The notes below the pieces were generated by a model. It made no database searches and was not told the DNA's origin. It saw only the letters and a program-made list of their open reading frames with translations. 64,000 nt of DNA, taken from positions 1 to 64,000 of the forward strand of contig JALSQX010000033.1 of the NCBI GenBank assembly GCA_026985075.1, read 5' to 3'. Shown piece by piece: positions 25,479-35,480 of this stretch. This DNA comes from Blastocatellia bacterium. GTDB taxonomy: Bacteria > Acidobacteriota > Blastocatellia > HR10 > J050. The translations under genes were made by a program, and so were the position numbers. Every line of letters starts with the position of its first letter. Position 1 is the first letter of the stretch.

Positions 25479-27068
25479 ATGAAAACCTACGCCAGTATCT
25501 TCATTCTCGCCGCTCTCCTCTCGTATGTGTTCACGCCCTTAGTCCGCCGATTCGCCCTCCGTCGAGGACTCCTCGATCATCCCGATCGCGGGCGGCGCAT
25601 TCATGATCAGCCGGTCCCTCGGCTGGGAGGAGTGGCTATTTACGGCTCCTTCGTCGTCACGCTGGGATCGTTGTGGCTCGTACACAACGCACTGACCATG
25701 ACGTTTCAGATGCACATTGGCCATGTGCTCAAGCTGTTGCTCCCCAGCACGTTGATTTTCCTCCTCGGCCTATACGACGACCTGCGGGGCGCCAATGCCC
25801 GGATCAAATTCACTTTTCAGATCGCCGCCTCCATATTGCTGTACGCCTTCGGCTTCCGCATCACCCAGATCTGGCATCCGTTCGGGGGGATCATTGACCT
25901 GGGCTGGTGGGGAATGCCCTTGACAGTGCTCTGGTTGGTGGGCATCTGTAACGCCTTCAACCTGATCGATGGGTTGGATGGACTCTCGGCGGGAGTCGCC
26001 TTATTCGCCCTGTTGACCGTCTCTATCGCCGCTCTGGTCTACGGCCATCCCATCGTCGTCCTTCTGGCCATGGCTCTGGCCGGCGCCACGTTGGGGTTCC
26101 TCCGCTATAATCTCGTCCCGGCGCACATCTTCATGGGCGATTCCGGTAGCTTGTTCCTCGGGTTCATGCTGGCGGCTCTCTCCATCCAGGGTTCGCAGAA
26201 GAGCGCGACGGCCGTCGCCGTGGCCATTCCCATCGTCTCATTCGGGCTGCCCATTGTGGATACCTTCTGGGCCATCGTTCGGCGACTGCTCGGCCAACGC
26301 CCTATCTTCACCGGCGATCACGAACACATTCATCACATGATGCTCAAGCGGGGCCTGACCACCAGGCAGGTCGTCATCCTGCTCTATGGAATCTGCGCCC
26401 TGTTTGCCCTGTTCAGCCTTCTGTTTCTGAACCCTCAGGGGAAGATTATGGGGCTGGCGCTGTTCGCCATCGGGATGTGTATTTTTGCGGGCATCCAATA
26501 CCTCGGCTACCATGAAGCCTACGAACTGACGTATGCTCTCGGGAAAGTCATCCGCCACCGGCGTACGTTCGCCCGAAACGTCCAACTCCGACGGACGGTG
26601 AGCGACCTGACCGAGGTCAACAGTTGGCCGGGGGTCATCGGGGCTTTGACGGGATTTCTGGAGGCCAACGACTTCGATCACGTCTCCCTGCGACTGTCGC
26701 CCGGAGTCATACCCGCCACGGGAGAGTTCGAACTCCCTCCGGCGACGCCGTCGTCCGCCTGGCAGTGCGCGGCCACCGAGCAAGGCGTCGTCTGGTCCTG
26801 GTGTGTGCCGGGACGAGGCGTTCCGTTTGATCCGGCGCGCGTCTGGCAACTTCATTTGCCGCTCGCCGATCATCGAGGTCGCGTTCTGGGCGAGCTCACC
26901 TTTCATCGCGGCGTCGATCGCGGACCATTGCCGGTGGACATCGATCACTTGTGTACGCTACTGCGACCGGCGTTGACCCAGGCGATCATGCGCCTCTCAC
27001 TCCAGCGCCTCGCTCACGGTGAACCCACCCGGCCGGCACGGGCGAAAGCGTCCCGCCTGGGTTCATGA
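25479..27068 (+). CDS. WecA/TagO-like polyprenyl-phosphate N-acetylhexosamine-1-phosphate transferase
   Basis: The 529-residue protein has about 10-11 membrane segments and the MraY/WecA catalytic motifs: LGLYDDLRG, NAFNLIDGLDGLSAGVA, FMGDSGSLFLG and HEHIHHMM, plus an N-terminal HDQPVPRLGG. It should transfer a sugar-1-phosphate (typically GlcNAc-1-P) from UDP-sugar to undecaprenyl phosphate, starting a surface glycan. Unlike typical 350-residue members it carries a soluble C-terminal extension of about 150 residues after the last membrane helix, ending in a segment that looks GAF-like. A flippase and glycosyltransferases that could use the product lie at 41-44 kb and 56-58 kb. Confidence 0.87.
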   Translation: MKTYASIFILAALLSYVFTPLVRRFALRRGLLDHPDRGRRIHDQPVPRLGGVAIYGSFVVTLGSLWLVHNALTMTFQMHIGHVLKLLLPSTLIFLLGLYDDLRGANARIKFTFQIAASILLYAFGFRITQIWHPFGGIIDLGWWGMPLTVLWLVGICNAFNLIDGLDGLSAGVALFALLTVSIAALVYGHPIVVLLAMALAGATLGFLRYNLVPAHIFMGDSGSLFLGFMLAALSIQGSQKSATAVAVAIPIVSFGLPIVDTFWAIVRRLLGQRPIFTGDHEHIHHMMLKRGLTTRQVVILLYGICALFALFSLLFLNPQGKIMGLALFAIGMCIFAGIQYLGYHEAYELTYALGKVIRHRRTFARNVQLRRTVSDLTEVNSWPGVIGALTGFLEANDFDHVSLRLSPGVIPATGEFELPPATPSSAWQCAATEQGVVWSWCVPGRGVPFDPARVWQLHLPLADHRGRVLGELTFHRGVDRGPLPVDIDHLCTLLRPALTQAIMRLSLQRLAHGEPTRPARAKASRLGS

Positions 27069-27086
27069 GGGGTCTTCATCCCCGAG

Positions 27087-27106
27087 CTTCTGATGGGGCT
27101 CAGAAG
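27087..27106. terminator. Hairpin between convergent genes
   Basis: CTTCTGA-TGGGGC-TCAGAAG is a perfect 7-bp inverted repeat overlapping the bamA stop codon and 19 nt after the WecA-like stop. It could serve both converging transcripts but lacks a T-tract. Confidence 0.3.
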
Positions 27107-30100
27107 GTGCGGCCTACGCTGAAACGAAACACGGTGCGATCTTCGCGAAAGATCTGGAACGGTCCCGGACGGACTCGAGCATTGGGATTATAAGCGTAGA
27201 TGAGGCGGAAGGGGGCATTCACCACTGGCATGGTGATGCGAAACTCGATGCCCACCGAGGCGCGATAATTGTCGATGCTGGAGAGGCCCGACTCTGCCTG
27301 GGAGAGGAAAATCCGATCTTTCGTCTGGCCCAATCCCCGGATGAAGATGGTGGAGAATCCCTTGGGGAGCAATCCCTGGCTCACGCCCTGAGCGAGCCGA
27401 GCGAACTCGATCTCTTCCTGGGTTGCGAACCGCCCGTCCGGATTGATGACGATTCCCCCGGTGGGATCGATGACGATAGAGGTCAACTGATCGGGCGTCA
27501 ATCCGAGAAACGGTTGAATGATCTGAGGGAGCGGATTGGAGATGATGAACTGATCATCGTACTTCCGGAGGTTGAACGCCGATCCGATATCGGCAAAAGC
27601 GGCTACCGAAAGCGGGCCGGCCAACGGAATGCGATACTCGGCATTGAACAGCAGCTCAGTATCCCCACCGATGGGAATGAGACTCCGGTTGATGAGTCGA
27701 TCGCGGAAGGTGAACTGCCGAATGATACTTTCGCGGACGAAGGGCGTGGTCAAGGGAGGATCGGCTTCCCGGACCACGGGCAAAATATCCTGGGAACGCA
27801 AAAGAGGATCGGGCGTTCGACCCGAGACGGCGACGACATTGGTCGTCGTCAATCGACGCTCCACGAGAACGACCGGGGAGATGGAGCGCACGTTGAATCC
27901 GCGGATGGTGTCCTCGCCGCCGAGGAAGAAGCGACTGAAGATGGGCGTTCCGCCGACGAACGAGAGAGAATTGGACTCGAAGCGCCGACCAAACGGAAAC
28001 AAATGAGCCCAGAGGACGCGAAAGCCGAACACTGTCGGTTTCCCGCGCACCTTCCACGGCATGCGCATGAATCGCTTATATTCGACCGACGGCTGCAGCA
28101 GGTTCACATCCCCACCGAGGAATCGCCCACTGATTCCCAGTTGGATGGAGAGGCTCTGCCCTCGGGTGGGATCGAGAAAGCTGTCCAGCGTGTTATAAAA
28201 CAGCGAAGGGACGACCGTGCTCGTGCGAATATTCGGTTGCCGGAAGGTGACCGGGATATCGTTATCGGGATTATCATCTCGGTTGACCGGTGGATCCTCG
28301 ACGCTGGTGGAACTATACGAATAAGAGAGGCCCACGCGCGTGAACCGACTGATGCGCGGCCATCGCCTGGTCAACGTCGATAATCCCGTCGACGTGAACA
28401 CGCTGAAGCCCACGCTCTTCTGCTTGAACAACGAATCCCCGGAGAGGAAGAATCCGGCCAGTCCGCCGAATCCCACTGCGCCCAATCCCCCGCCGAAGAA
28501 ATCCAAACTGCGAGCGAAGAACTGAAACCCGAGAGAGACGTTGTGATCGAGCACGTAAGGTTCGGTGAAGGTGAACATGAAGAAGCGCTGACGATTCCCG
28601 GCGGCGATGCTCAAGGAGAGCGACTCGCCATACCCGAACAAGTTGTTGGTGGAATAGTCCAGGCCGAAGAAACTCCCGCCGATCCCGCTGGCCCCCCCGG
28701 TGAAGTTGATCTGATTGCGACTCTTCTCCTTGACGTGGAGGTCGATGTCCAGCAGGCCGGTCCGATCATCGGGTTTCAGCTCGGCGTCTTCTTCCTTGAT
28801 CTCTTCGAAGAACCCCAGTTGGTTGAGCTTGAGGATGCTGGCCTTCCACAATTGTTGATTGAAGATTTCGCCCTCGGCCACGAGCATCTCTCGGCGCAAC
28901 ACCTTATCGCGGGTATACGTATTGCCGACGAATTCCAGACGATGGAGCGTGTATTGGCGCCCCTCCTCGATGGAGATGGTGAAATCGGCGATCCCTTTGG
29001 TGGGATCTTCGGGATCGTCGCGAAGCTCCTGAGAGATGTTGGGGATCATCTGAATATACCCCAACTGACCGTAGAGCTGGGGCAAGATTTCGTGAACGCC
29101 CTTTTGGATGACCGTGGAGCGAACGATCTCTCCCGATTTGAGACCGATGACCTGGAGAATCTGCTCGTCGCTGAACACGGTGTTGCCTTCGATGGCAATC
29201 TTGCCGATGCGGAACTGTCGGCCCTCATCAATGGGAATGATGATATGGAGTCCCTGCTTGGGCGGCGAGATGAGGGGGATGCGGAACGGAAAGATGAGAA
29301 ATCCGTGCTTCCGCTTCATCGTCTCCACCCGCGGCTCGCCGATCTGAGATTCCAGATATCCATGGTCCATGAGAACGAAGAAACGGACGCGCTCCAGGTC
29401 ATCGCGCAAGGCGTCGGGGTGGTAGATGTCTCGCGAGGTGAACCGAGTGATGAACCCGGCCTCTTTCACATTCTTCATCGCCTTGCGCAGTTGGCCGTCG
29501 GTGAAGACCTTGTTCCCCTCGAAATCGATTTTCAACACCCGCACGCGCGGTCCCTCATTGATATGGAAGGTCACGCCCACGGCGGCGGCGGACAATTCCT
29601 CGACTTCGATGTCGATCTGGGCATCGGGATGCCCTTTGGCGGCGAGGAAACTCTTGAGCACGCGCTTGGCCACCTGTCCCTTGGCCGGATTCCACATCTC
29701 CTCCTTGGAGACGCCGACGTGGCGTTCACGAAATTCCTGCAACACATCGCTCTCGGTGGCGGATTTCAGGCCTTTGAACTGAAGGTCACGAATGATGGGA
29801 TTCTCTTTGACGCGGAAGATGACCACCTTGCCGCCAAACTCGCCATCCCGCACAAGGACCTGGATATCGCTGAACAGATTTTGCGCCCAGAGGCTCTTCA
29901 GATCGCGCTCCAGTTGGGCCGGATTGTAGATATCGCCGGCGCGCGTCTGGATGTAATAGAGGATGGTTTCGCGAGGGAATCGCCGATTCCCTTGAATCTG
30001 AACATCCTCGACCAAGACCTGACCTTGGTTCAGAGCGAACGCGAGTGTGGGACTGAGCCATAGAAAAAGCACAACCGGCCAGAAGGGCCACAGTCTTGTC

Positions 30101-30117
30101 CTCTCCATCGCGCGCAT
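27100..30117 (-). CDS. bamA: Outer membrane protein assembly factor BamA
   Basis: The 1005-residue protein has a signal peptide (cleavage after AFA), an array of POTRA domains over about residues 33-450 (repeated I-QGN-F, IEGNTVFSDEQIL, FVGNTYTRDKVL patterns) and a C-terminal Omp85 beta-barrel ending in FRFSVGRTF with the terminal Phe of a beta-signal. BamA folds and inserts outer membrane proteins. It is longer than the usual 800 residues, mainly from long barrel loops (near residues 780-930). It is the last gene of the lolC-lolD-clpC-bamA cluster, 34 nt after clpC. Met4 (30108) is an alternative start with better spacing from AAGAGG. Confidence 0.95.
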   Translation of the reverse strand: MRAMERTRLWPFWPVVLFLWLSPTLAFALNQGQVLVEDVQIQGNRRFPRETILYYIQTRAGDIYNPAQLERDLKSLWAQNLFSDIQVLVRDGEFGGKVVIFRVKENPIIRDLQFKGLKSATESDVLQEFRERHVGVSKEEMWNPAKGQVAKRVLKSFLAAKGHPDAQIDIEVEELSAAAVGVTFHINEGPRVRVLKIDFEGNKVFTDGQLRKAMKNVKEAGFITRFTSRDIYHPDALRDDLERVRFFVLMDHGYLESQIGEPRVETMKRKHGFLIFPFRIPLISPPKQGLHIIIPIDEGRQFRIGKIAIEGNTVFSDEQILQVIGLKSGEIVRSTVIQKGVHEILPQLYGQLGYIQMIPNISQELRDDPEDPTKGIADFTISIEEGRQYTLHRLEFVGNTYTRDKVLRREMLVAEGEIFNQQLWKASILKLNQLGFFEEIKEEDAELKPDDRTGLLDIDLHVKEKSRNQINFTGGASGIGGSFFGLDYSTNNLFGYGESLSLSIAAGNRQRFFMFTFTEPYVLDHNVSLGFQFFARSLDFFGGGLGAVGFGGLAGFFLSGDSLFKQKSVGFSVFTSTGLSTLTRRWPRISRFTRVGLSYSYSSTSVEDPPVNRDDNPDNDIPVTFRQPNIRTSTVVPSLFYNTLDSFLDPTRGQSLSIQLGISGRFLGGDVNLLQPSVEYKRFMRMPWKVRGKPTVFGFRVLWAHLFPFGRRFESNSLSFVGGTPIFSRFFLGGEDTIRGFNVRSISPVVLVERRLTTTNVVAVSGRTPDPLLRSQDILPVVREADPPLTTPFVRESIIRQFTFRDRLINRSLIPIGGDTELLFNAEYRIPLAGPLSVAAFADIGSAFNLRKYDDQFIISNPLPQIIQPFLGLTPDQLTSIVIDPTGGIVINPDGRFATQEEIEFARLAQGVSQGLLPKGFSTIFIRGLGQTKDRIFLSQAESGLSSIDNYRASVGIEFRITMPVVNAPFRLIYAYNPNARVRPGPFQIFREDRTVFRFSVGRTF

Positions 30118-30151
30118 ACCTCTTACCGGATTCCATTCGGGGGTGTGCGAT

Positions 30152-32515
30152 TCATTTGACCGTCAGCAATGCATCGTCGAGCTTCTCTACTTCCACTTGC
30201 CGGTAGTGCAAGGCATCGTCTTTCACCGAGACCTCGATGATGGAGCCTTCGCCGAACGCTCCCTGGATGATCGCTTCGGAGAGGGGATCTTCGACGTAGC
30301 GCTGCAAGGCTCGACGCAAGGGTCTCGCCCCGTAGCGACGATCGGCGCACGTTTTGGTCACGATCCACCGTTTGGCCTCTTCGGTCAACCGCACTTCGAT
30401 TCTCATCTGCTTCATGGTGCGATTCAATTGATCGACCAAGAGCCCCACCACCTGAAGGAGATCATCGTCCGAGAGTGGTTCGAATATGATGATTTCATCC
30501 AATCGATTGAGGAATTCTGGGTTGAAGGTTTGCCGAACGGCGCTGAGGACTTCCTCTTCCACCTTCGCCTGGGTTTCCTGCGAACTGGCCTGAAATCCCA
30601 GATGAGTCCGTTTCTGAATATAGCGGGCGCCGATATTGGACGTCATGATGATGATACAATTCTTGAAATCGACGGTATTGCCCAGACTATCGGTCAAATG
30701 TCCATCTTCGAGCACCTGAAGGAGGATGTTGAACACGTCGGGGTGAGCCTTCTCAATCTCGTCCAGGAGGACGACCGAGTAGGGTTGGCGTTTGATGCGT
30801 TCGGTCAACTGCCCCCCCTCTTCATGTCCGACGTAACCGGGAGGCGAGCCGATGAGTTTGGAGACCGAATGTTTCTCCATGAACTCCGACATATCGAACC
30901 GGATCATGGCTCGCTCCGATCCGAACAGGAATTCGGCCAGGGAACGAGCGACTTCGGTTTTGCCCACGCCCGTCGGTCCCAAAAAGAGGAAGCTCCCCAC
31001 CGGCCGATTGGGATTTCGCAATCCGGCTCGCGATCGTCGAATGGCCCGGGCCAAGGCGGAGATGGCTCGGTCTTGACTCACAATGCGGCGATGAAGTTCC
31101 TGCTCGATGCGCAGGAGTTTCTGCATCTCCTCTTCCTTGATGGCCGTCACGGGAATGCCCGTCCAGCGGGAGATGACTTCTTCGATGTCGGCCCGCGTCA
31201 CCTCGGCCAGGGGCTCTTTGACTTCCTGATCGACTTCATCGAAATAGTACCGATGGGCCCCATGAAGCGTGGAGAGGCGTCGTCCTTCCTCTTCGTCCAG
31301 CTCGGCGGCAGCGTGGCGCAGTTTCACCCGCGCGCCCGATTCGTCCAACAGATCGATGGCTTTGTCGGGCAGGAAGCGATCGGTGATGTACCGATTGGAG
31401 TAGTAGACGGCGGCGGTAATCGCTTCATCGGTGTACCGAACGCCATGGAACGCTTCATAGCGTTCCTTGATCCCCTGAAGGATTTGAATGGTCTCCTCTT
31501 CGGTGGGGGGCTGCACGCGCACGGCCTGGAAACGTCGCTCCAGGGACCGATCCTTCTCGATCGTCTTGCGGAATTCGGCGGGCGTCGTCGCCCCGATGCA
31601 CTGAATCTCTCCCCGAGAGAGCGCCGGTTTGAGAATATTGGCCGCGTCGAGCGATCCTTCGGCACTGCCGGCTCCCACCAGCGTATGCAGCTCATCGATG
31701 AAGACAATATATTGAGGATTCTCGATCAGCTCGCGCATGATGGCCTTGAGGCGTTCCTCGAACTGGCCGCGATATTTGGTCCCGGCCACGATGAGGCTCA
31801 GATCGAGGGCGAGAATGCGCTTCTGACTGAGGAAGGGGGGGACTTCGCCGGCCACGATCCGCTGAGCCAGCCCCTCGACGATGGCCGTCTTGCCGACGCC
31901 GGACTCGCCGATGAGGCAGGGGTTATTCTTGGTTCGACGACAGAGGATCTGGATCACCCGTTCCAGCTCGCTCTCCCGGCCGATGAGAGGATCGAGTTTC
32001 CCTTGAAGGGCGGCTTCGGTCAAATCGCGACTGAACTCGGCCAGATGGGGAACCTCTTGCTTCCTCATCTGGTGACCGTGTTCGCGCCCCATTTGGCGAA
32101 ACATTTCTTCTCGCACCCGGCCCGTCTGCAATCCTTGCTCATAGAGAAGCTCGGCGGCCAGGGAGTTCTGCTCCCGCAACAACCCCAGTAACAGGTGCTC
32201 GGTGCTGATCGATCGGTGGCCGAGGCGCTCCGATTCCTCGGCGGCATAATTGAGGACGCGTTTGGCCTGACGACTCAACGGGAGCTCCACGGTCGGCGAG
32301 ATTTTCTTCCGCACAACCGTTCGCCGCTCAACCTCGCGACGAATGGTCTCCACGGCTTTGAGCGATCGGAAGAGCCGGGCGGCGAGATCCTTATCTTCAC
32401 GAAGCAGTCCCAGGAGAATATGCTCGGCCTCAATGGCCGAAGCACCCAGTTGGCTGGCCTCGTAGCGAGCGAAGAAAATGACGCGCCGGGCCTTTTCGGT
32501 GTATCGTTCAAACAT
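30152..32515 (-). CDS. clpC: ClpC-type AAA+ protease ATPase subunit
   Basis: The 787-residue protein has two N-terminal Clp repeats (about residues 5-145), AAA-1 with GESGVGKT and VFIDELH, a shortened middle region, and AAA-2 with [23 protein letters not shown] and an LGF tripeptide that in the family docks ClpP. It should unfold proteins for ClpP degradation. The middle domain is short and the chain is smaller than typical ClpC (about 810-850). No clpP lies nearby. The ribosome site AGGTGA overlaps the lolD stop codon, so it is tightly coupled with lolD. Confidence 0.93.
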   Translation of the reverse strand: MFERYTEKARRVIFFARYEASQLGASAIEAEHILLGLLREDKDLAARLFRSLKAVETIRREVERRTVVRKKISPTVELPLSRQAKRVLNYAAEESERLGHRSISTEHLLLGLLREQNSLAAELLYEQGLQTGRVREEMFRQMGREHGHQMRKQEVPHLAEFSRDLTEAALQGKLDPLIGRESELERVIQILCRRTKNNPCLIGESGVGKTAIVEGLAQRIVAGEVPPFLSQKRILALDLSLIVAGTKYRGQFEERLKAIMRELIENPQYIVFIDELHTLVGAGSAEGSLDAANILKPALSRGEIQCIGATTPAEFRKTIEKDRSLERRFQAVRVQPPTEEETIQILQGIKERYEAFHGVRYTDEAITAAVYYSNRYITDRFLPDKAIDLLDESGARVKLRHAAAELDEEEGRRLSTLHGAHRYYFDEVDQEVKEPLAEVTRADIEEVISRWTGIPVTAIKEEEMQKLLRIEQELHRRIVSQDRAISALARAIRRSRAGLRNPNRPVGSFLFLGPTGVGKTEVARSLAEFLFGSERAMIRFDMSEFMEKHSVSKLIGSPPGYVGHEEGGQLTERIKRQPYSVVLLDEIEKAHPDVFNILLQVLEDGHLTDSLGNTVDFKNCIIIMTSNIGARYIQKRTHLGFQASSQETQAKVEEEVLSAVRQTFNPEFLNRLDEIIIFEPLSDDDLLQVVGLLVDQLNRTMKQMRIEVRLTEEAKRWIVTKTCADRRYGARPLRRALQRYVEDPLSEAIIQGAFGEGSIIEVSVKDDALHYRQVEVEKLDDALLTVK

Positions 32516-32518
32516 AAT

Positions 32519-33193
32519 TCACCTGGGTGTCTCGGATAACTGCCCGTTCTCCAATCGAAGCACGCGGTCACATCGTGCGGCGAGTCGCTCATTATGAGTG
32601 GCGATGACGGACGTCAACCCATTGCTCTCATGTAACTGCTGGAGGAGGGCGAACATCTTCTCCCCGGTTCGACGATCCAGATTCCCGGTGGGCTCATCAG
32701 CCAGGAGCAAGCGTGGTGCGCCAACCAGGGCTCGGGCCAGCGCCACCCGCTGTTGTTCACCTCCGGAGAGTTCTGCCGGACGATGCCGGATCCGGGAGCC
32801 CAATCCCACTGCTTCCAACGTTGCTCGGGCCCGCTCCGCCGCCGTCGACCGGCGCACTCCTCTGATGAGTAATGGCATCATCACATTCTCCAGCGCCGTG
32901 AATTCCGGCAACAGATGGTGGAATTGAAAGATGAATCCAACCATCTGATTCCGGAATCGTGCTAAGTCTACCTCACCCAACTTGGAGATGTCAAACCCCT
33001 GGACGAGCACTCTCCCGCCCGTCGGGCGGTCCAATCCCCCGAGCAGATTGAGCAACGTCGACTTCCCCGCTCCCGAGGCGCCCACAATGGCGATGAACTC
33101 GCCGCGACGAACCGTGAGATGGAGGCGATCCAGGACCAGGATCTCGGCCGGACCGGTCACGTAAATCTTGGTCACGTCCGTCGCCTGGACCAT
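32519..33193 (-). CDS. lolD: Lipoprotein-releasing system ATP-binding protein LolD
   Basis: The 224-residue ABC ATPase has Walker A GASGAGKST, the Q-loop region FQFHHLLPEFTALENV, signature LSGGEQQRVALARAL and Walker B RLLLADEPTG, the MacB/LolD pattern. With the adjacent permease it should energise extraction of lipoproteins from the inner membrane for the outer membrane. The start is ambiguous: GTGATGGTCC at 33193 gives the family length and has GGAG upstream, while ATG at 33325 overlaps the permease stop (ATGAGTGA) with GGAGGG upstream and would add 44 residues. Confidence 0.9.
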   Translation of the reverse strand: MVQATDVTKIYVTGPAEILVLDRLHLTVRRGEFIAIVGASGAGKSTLLNLLGGLDRPTGGRVLVQGFDISKLGEVDLARFRNQMVGFIFQFHHLLPEFTALENVMMPLLIRGVRRSTAAERARATLEAVGLGSRIRHRPAELSGGEQQRVALARALVGAPRLLLADEPTGNLDRRTGEKMFALLQQLHESNGLTSVIATHNERLAARCDRVLRLENGQLSETPR

Positions 33194-33317
33194 CACGTCT
33201 CCGCGCTCGCATCCCGTCGAAGAGACCTCCTCCTGGAGCGTCTCCCGGCCAGACGGCCGCTCTCGTCCGAGATCCATGGTCTCCTGAGCCCAGAGAATGG
33301 CTCCCCCATCGTTCCGC

Positions 33318-34589
33318 TCACTCATACCGCAGTCCCTCCACGGGATCCAGTTGCGCCGCCTGGCGGGCCGGATAGATGGTGGCCAAGAAACTGATGGCCA
33401 GGGCAATGGCGGCGACGATGATGGCGTCGATCACCCGCACGTGAAACGGCGCGTAAGAGATGGAGAAGATCGTCTCGGGAAGGCGAATGAGATGGTACTT
33501 GTCGGCCACCCCGGCGGCCACCGCTCCGACCACCAATCCGAAGGCCGTTCCCACCGCGCCCACCAGCAGGCCCTGCAACATGAAGATGCGCCTGATGGAT
33601 CGGGATGTCGCTCCCATGGCCATGAGGATAGAAATGTCCCGCGTCTTCTCCACCACCATCATGATCAGCGTGGTGATGATATTGAGCGCCGCCACGAAGA
33701 TCATTAGCGAGAGGACCACCACCACGATGACCCGCTGAATCTGAAGAGCAGCGAACACCGGCTGATTCAGCTCCTGCCAATCGGTGGTCGTGTATCCCGG
33801 ACCGATGGCCGCCAGGACCCGCGCGGCGATCTCTTTCACCTTGTAAATATCGGTGACCTTGATTTGAATGACCGTGGCCACATCACCCCATCCCATGATG
33901 CGCTGTGCCGCCCGTAAGGAGGTGTAGGCCCAGCTCGAATCATACTCATAGAGGCCCGAGGCGAAAATGCCCGTCACGCGAAACTGCCGCTCCCTGGCCG
34001 TCAATCCGAAGGGGGTGAGCCGTCCTTGAGGCGAGAGCACCACGACGTAGTCGCCGACATCGAGATTCAACTGCTCGGCGAGCACTTTCCCCAGGATGAT
34101 CCCCTCCTGCCCCGGCTCGGTCGACGCCAACCCTTCGATGCTCCCCTCGATGAGCGTGGCGTACACTTCATTGGCCTCCCGGGGCGCGCTCAAGTCCACC
34201 CCCTTGATGATCGCCGGCGCCTGCCCGGTACTGGAGAGGATCACATTGAAATACGTCGTCGGCGCGGCAGCGACGACGCCGGGGACGTCCATCACCTGAT
34301 GGACGAGCTCGCGATAGTCCGCGATCGGTTCCCCATCGGCCCGGAGCACGTTCAAATGGGCCGTCCCCCCGAGCAGCTTGTTCTGAATGTCTTCGTTGAA
34401 TCCGGCAACCAACGCCAAGGCGATGACCAATACGGCGACTCCCGCAGCGATGCCGATGACCGCAATGGTGGTGATGACGGCGATGGCCGCTTGTTTTCGC
34501 TTGGCTCGCAGATAGCGCGAAGCGACGAAAACCTCGAAAGAGCGCGACTCCGGTGGCTGATGTCGCTCGATGTGAGGTCGCTCGTTCAC
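33318..34589 (-). CDS. lolC: LolC/LolE family lipoprotein-releasing permease
   Basis: The 423-residue protein has the LolC/E plan: N-terminal FEVFVASRYLRAKRKQ, a TM helix at about residues 38-62, a large periplasmic domain, then three TM helices with the motif ILMAMGATSRSIRRIFMLQG and the ending DPVEGLRYE. It pairs with LolD; only one permease gene is present, so a homodimeric (LolF-like) arrangement is likely. The start is GTG at 34589 after GAGGAGG and GAGGGG. It is the first gene of a four-gene minus-strand cluster. Confidence 0.92.
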   Translation of the reverse strand: MNERPHIERHQPPESRSFEVFVASRYLRAKRKQAAIAVITTIAVIGIAAGVAVLVIALALVAGFNEDIQNKLLGGTAHLNVLRADGEPIADYRELVHQVMDVPGVVAAAPTTYFNVILSSTGQAPAIIKGVDLSAPREANEVYATLIEGSIEGLASTEPGQEGIILGKVLAEQLNLDVGDYVVVLSPQGRLTPFGLTARERQFRVTGIFASGLYEYDSSWAYTSLRAAQRIMGWGDVATVIQIKVTDIYKVKEIAARVLAAIGPGYTTTDWQELNQPVFAALQIQRVIVVVVLSLMIFVAALNIITTLIMMVVEKTRDISILMAMGATSRSIRRIFMLQGLLVGAVGTAFGLVVGAVAAGVADKYHLIRLPETIFSISYAPFHVRVIDAIIVAAIALAISFLATIYPARQAAQLDPVEGLRYE

Positions 34590-34745
34590 GTCCCCTCGCG
34601 CCTCCTCAGAGAATGCTCGCTGAGGGCGCCAGGGACACCGCCGTCGGCGATCCCAGCGATCTCTCCTTGAGCCGGTTCGCCCGTCATCGCGGGCCCGAAC
34701 CCTATGAATGATTCCCCGTAATCGCCCGCAGGCTTCACGAACCTA

Positions 34746-34774
34746 ATCATACACTTCTCTCTCGTGAGGCTCAA
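34746..34774 (-). promoter_or_regulatory. Candidate promoter of the lolC-lolD-clpC-bamA operon
   Basis: On the minus strand TTGAGC and TATGAT are separated by 17 nt, about 155 nt before the lolC start. Confidence 0.5.
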
Positions 34775-34947
34775 CCTGTGTCACCGGCATACCGAGACTG
34801 CCCGCTCACTCGGCCTCGTTCCCGGGATGATGCCACGCCATCCTCCGACTGACACAAGGAGACTCATCGAGCGGATCGTCACGATGAAGGAGGAATGGGA
34901 GTGCTCATGAGTCCCGCAGAATAATGACGCCTCGAAAACAAATTCCA

Positions 34948-34976
34948 TTGTGTTCACCGGGCAAAGCCAATATAAT
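34948..34976 (+). promoter_or_regulatory. Candidate promoter of hfq (near-leaderless)
   Basis: TTGTGT and a consensus TATAAT are separated by 17 nt. The hfq ATG lies only 11 nt after the -10 box, so the transcript would have a leader of about five bases. Confidence 0.6.
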
Positions 34977-34987
34977 CTGTCACTGTC

Positions 34988-35257
34988 ATGGCATTATACA
35001 ATCGACAGCCACCACGAAAACGAGGTCGCGGGCGGAAAAAGCCGCCTCCGGAAAAGACCTATCTGGAGACCGAGTATCTCATCCAGTTGGTGAAAAAGAA
35101 GACGCCCCTGTGCATCAAGCTGATGTCCAACGAAGAAATCCACGGGTACATTCAGTACTACGATAAGAATTTCATCCGCGTCACGTGCCCGGACGGGGCA
35201 CGACTGTTCATCTTCAAGCACGACATCAAGTATTTCTACGAAGAGCCTCCTGAATGA
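34988..35257 (+). CDS. hfq: RNA chaperone Hfq (Sm-like)
   Basis: The 89-residue protein has the Sm fold pattern: Sm1 region CIKLMSNEEIHGYIQYYDKNFIRV (about residues 42-65) and Sm2 region IFKHDIKYF (75-83), matching the YKHA motif of Hfq that lines the RNA-binding pore. The N-terminal tail (residues 6-18) is strongly basic and rich in Arg and Lys. Hfq hexamers bring small RNAs and mRNAs together. There is no Shine-Dalgarno sequence before the ATG, and a consensus -10 box is 11 nt away. The next in-frame Met is too far inside to be the start. Confidence 0.85.
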   Translation: MALYNRQPPRKRGRGRKKPPPEKTYLETEYLIQLVKKKTPLCIKLMSNEEIHGYIQYYDKNFIRVTCPDGARLFIFKHDIKYFYEEPPE

Positions 35258-35480
35258 TCGAGATGATGTGGATTGGGGGTGGTCACAGAAGGACGGGAGT
35301 CCGTCCATTGGCCTCAGCCGCTCGCCCGGCGATGAACCGGTGGAACGCGGCGGGCGCTCGAGCGCTGGGCGCGGCCCTGACCGGGACAGGGCCCGGCGAT
35401 CCACTCAATCTTCATCGCATGGAGAGGGCGTTCATCAACGGTCATCTCTCTGGCGGGAGAGACGGCTGGATAGACAGGGT

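Larger units (their letters stand above)
34590..34987. other. Divergent intergenic region between lolC and hfq
   Basis: This 398-base gap carries outward-facing promoters for the lol-clpC-bamA cluster (34746-34774) and for hfq (34948-34976). Open frames inside it lack ribosome sites and family resemblance. Confidence 0.5.

Noticed and set aside
28543-32191. Very long plus-strand frames opposite bamA and clpC
   Set aside because: They arise from biased codon use of the minus-strand genes; amino acid composition is low-complexity and no motifs occur.
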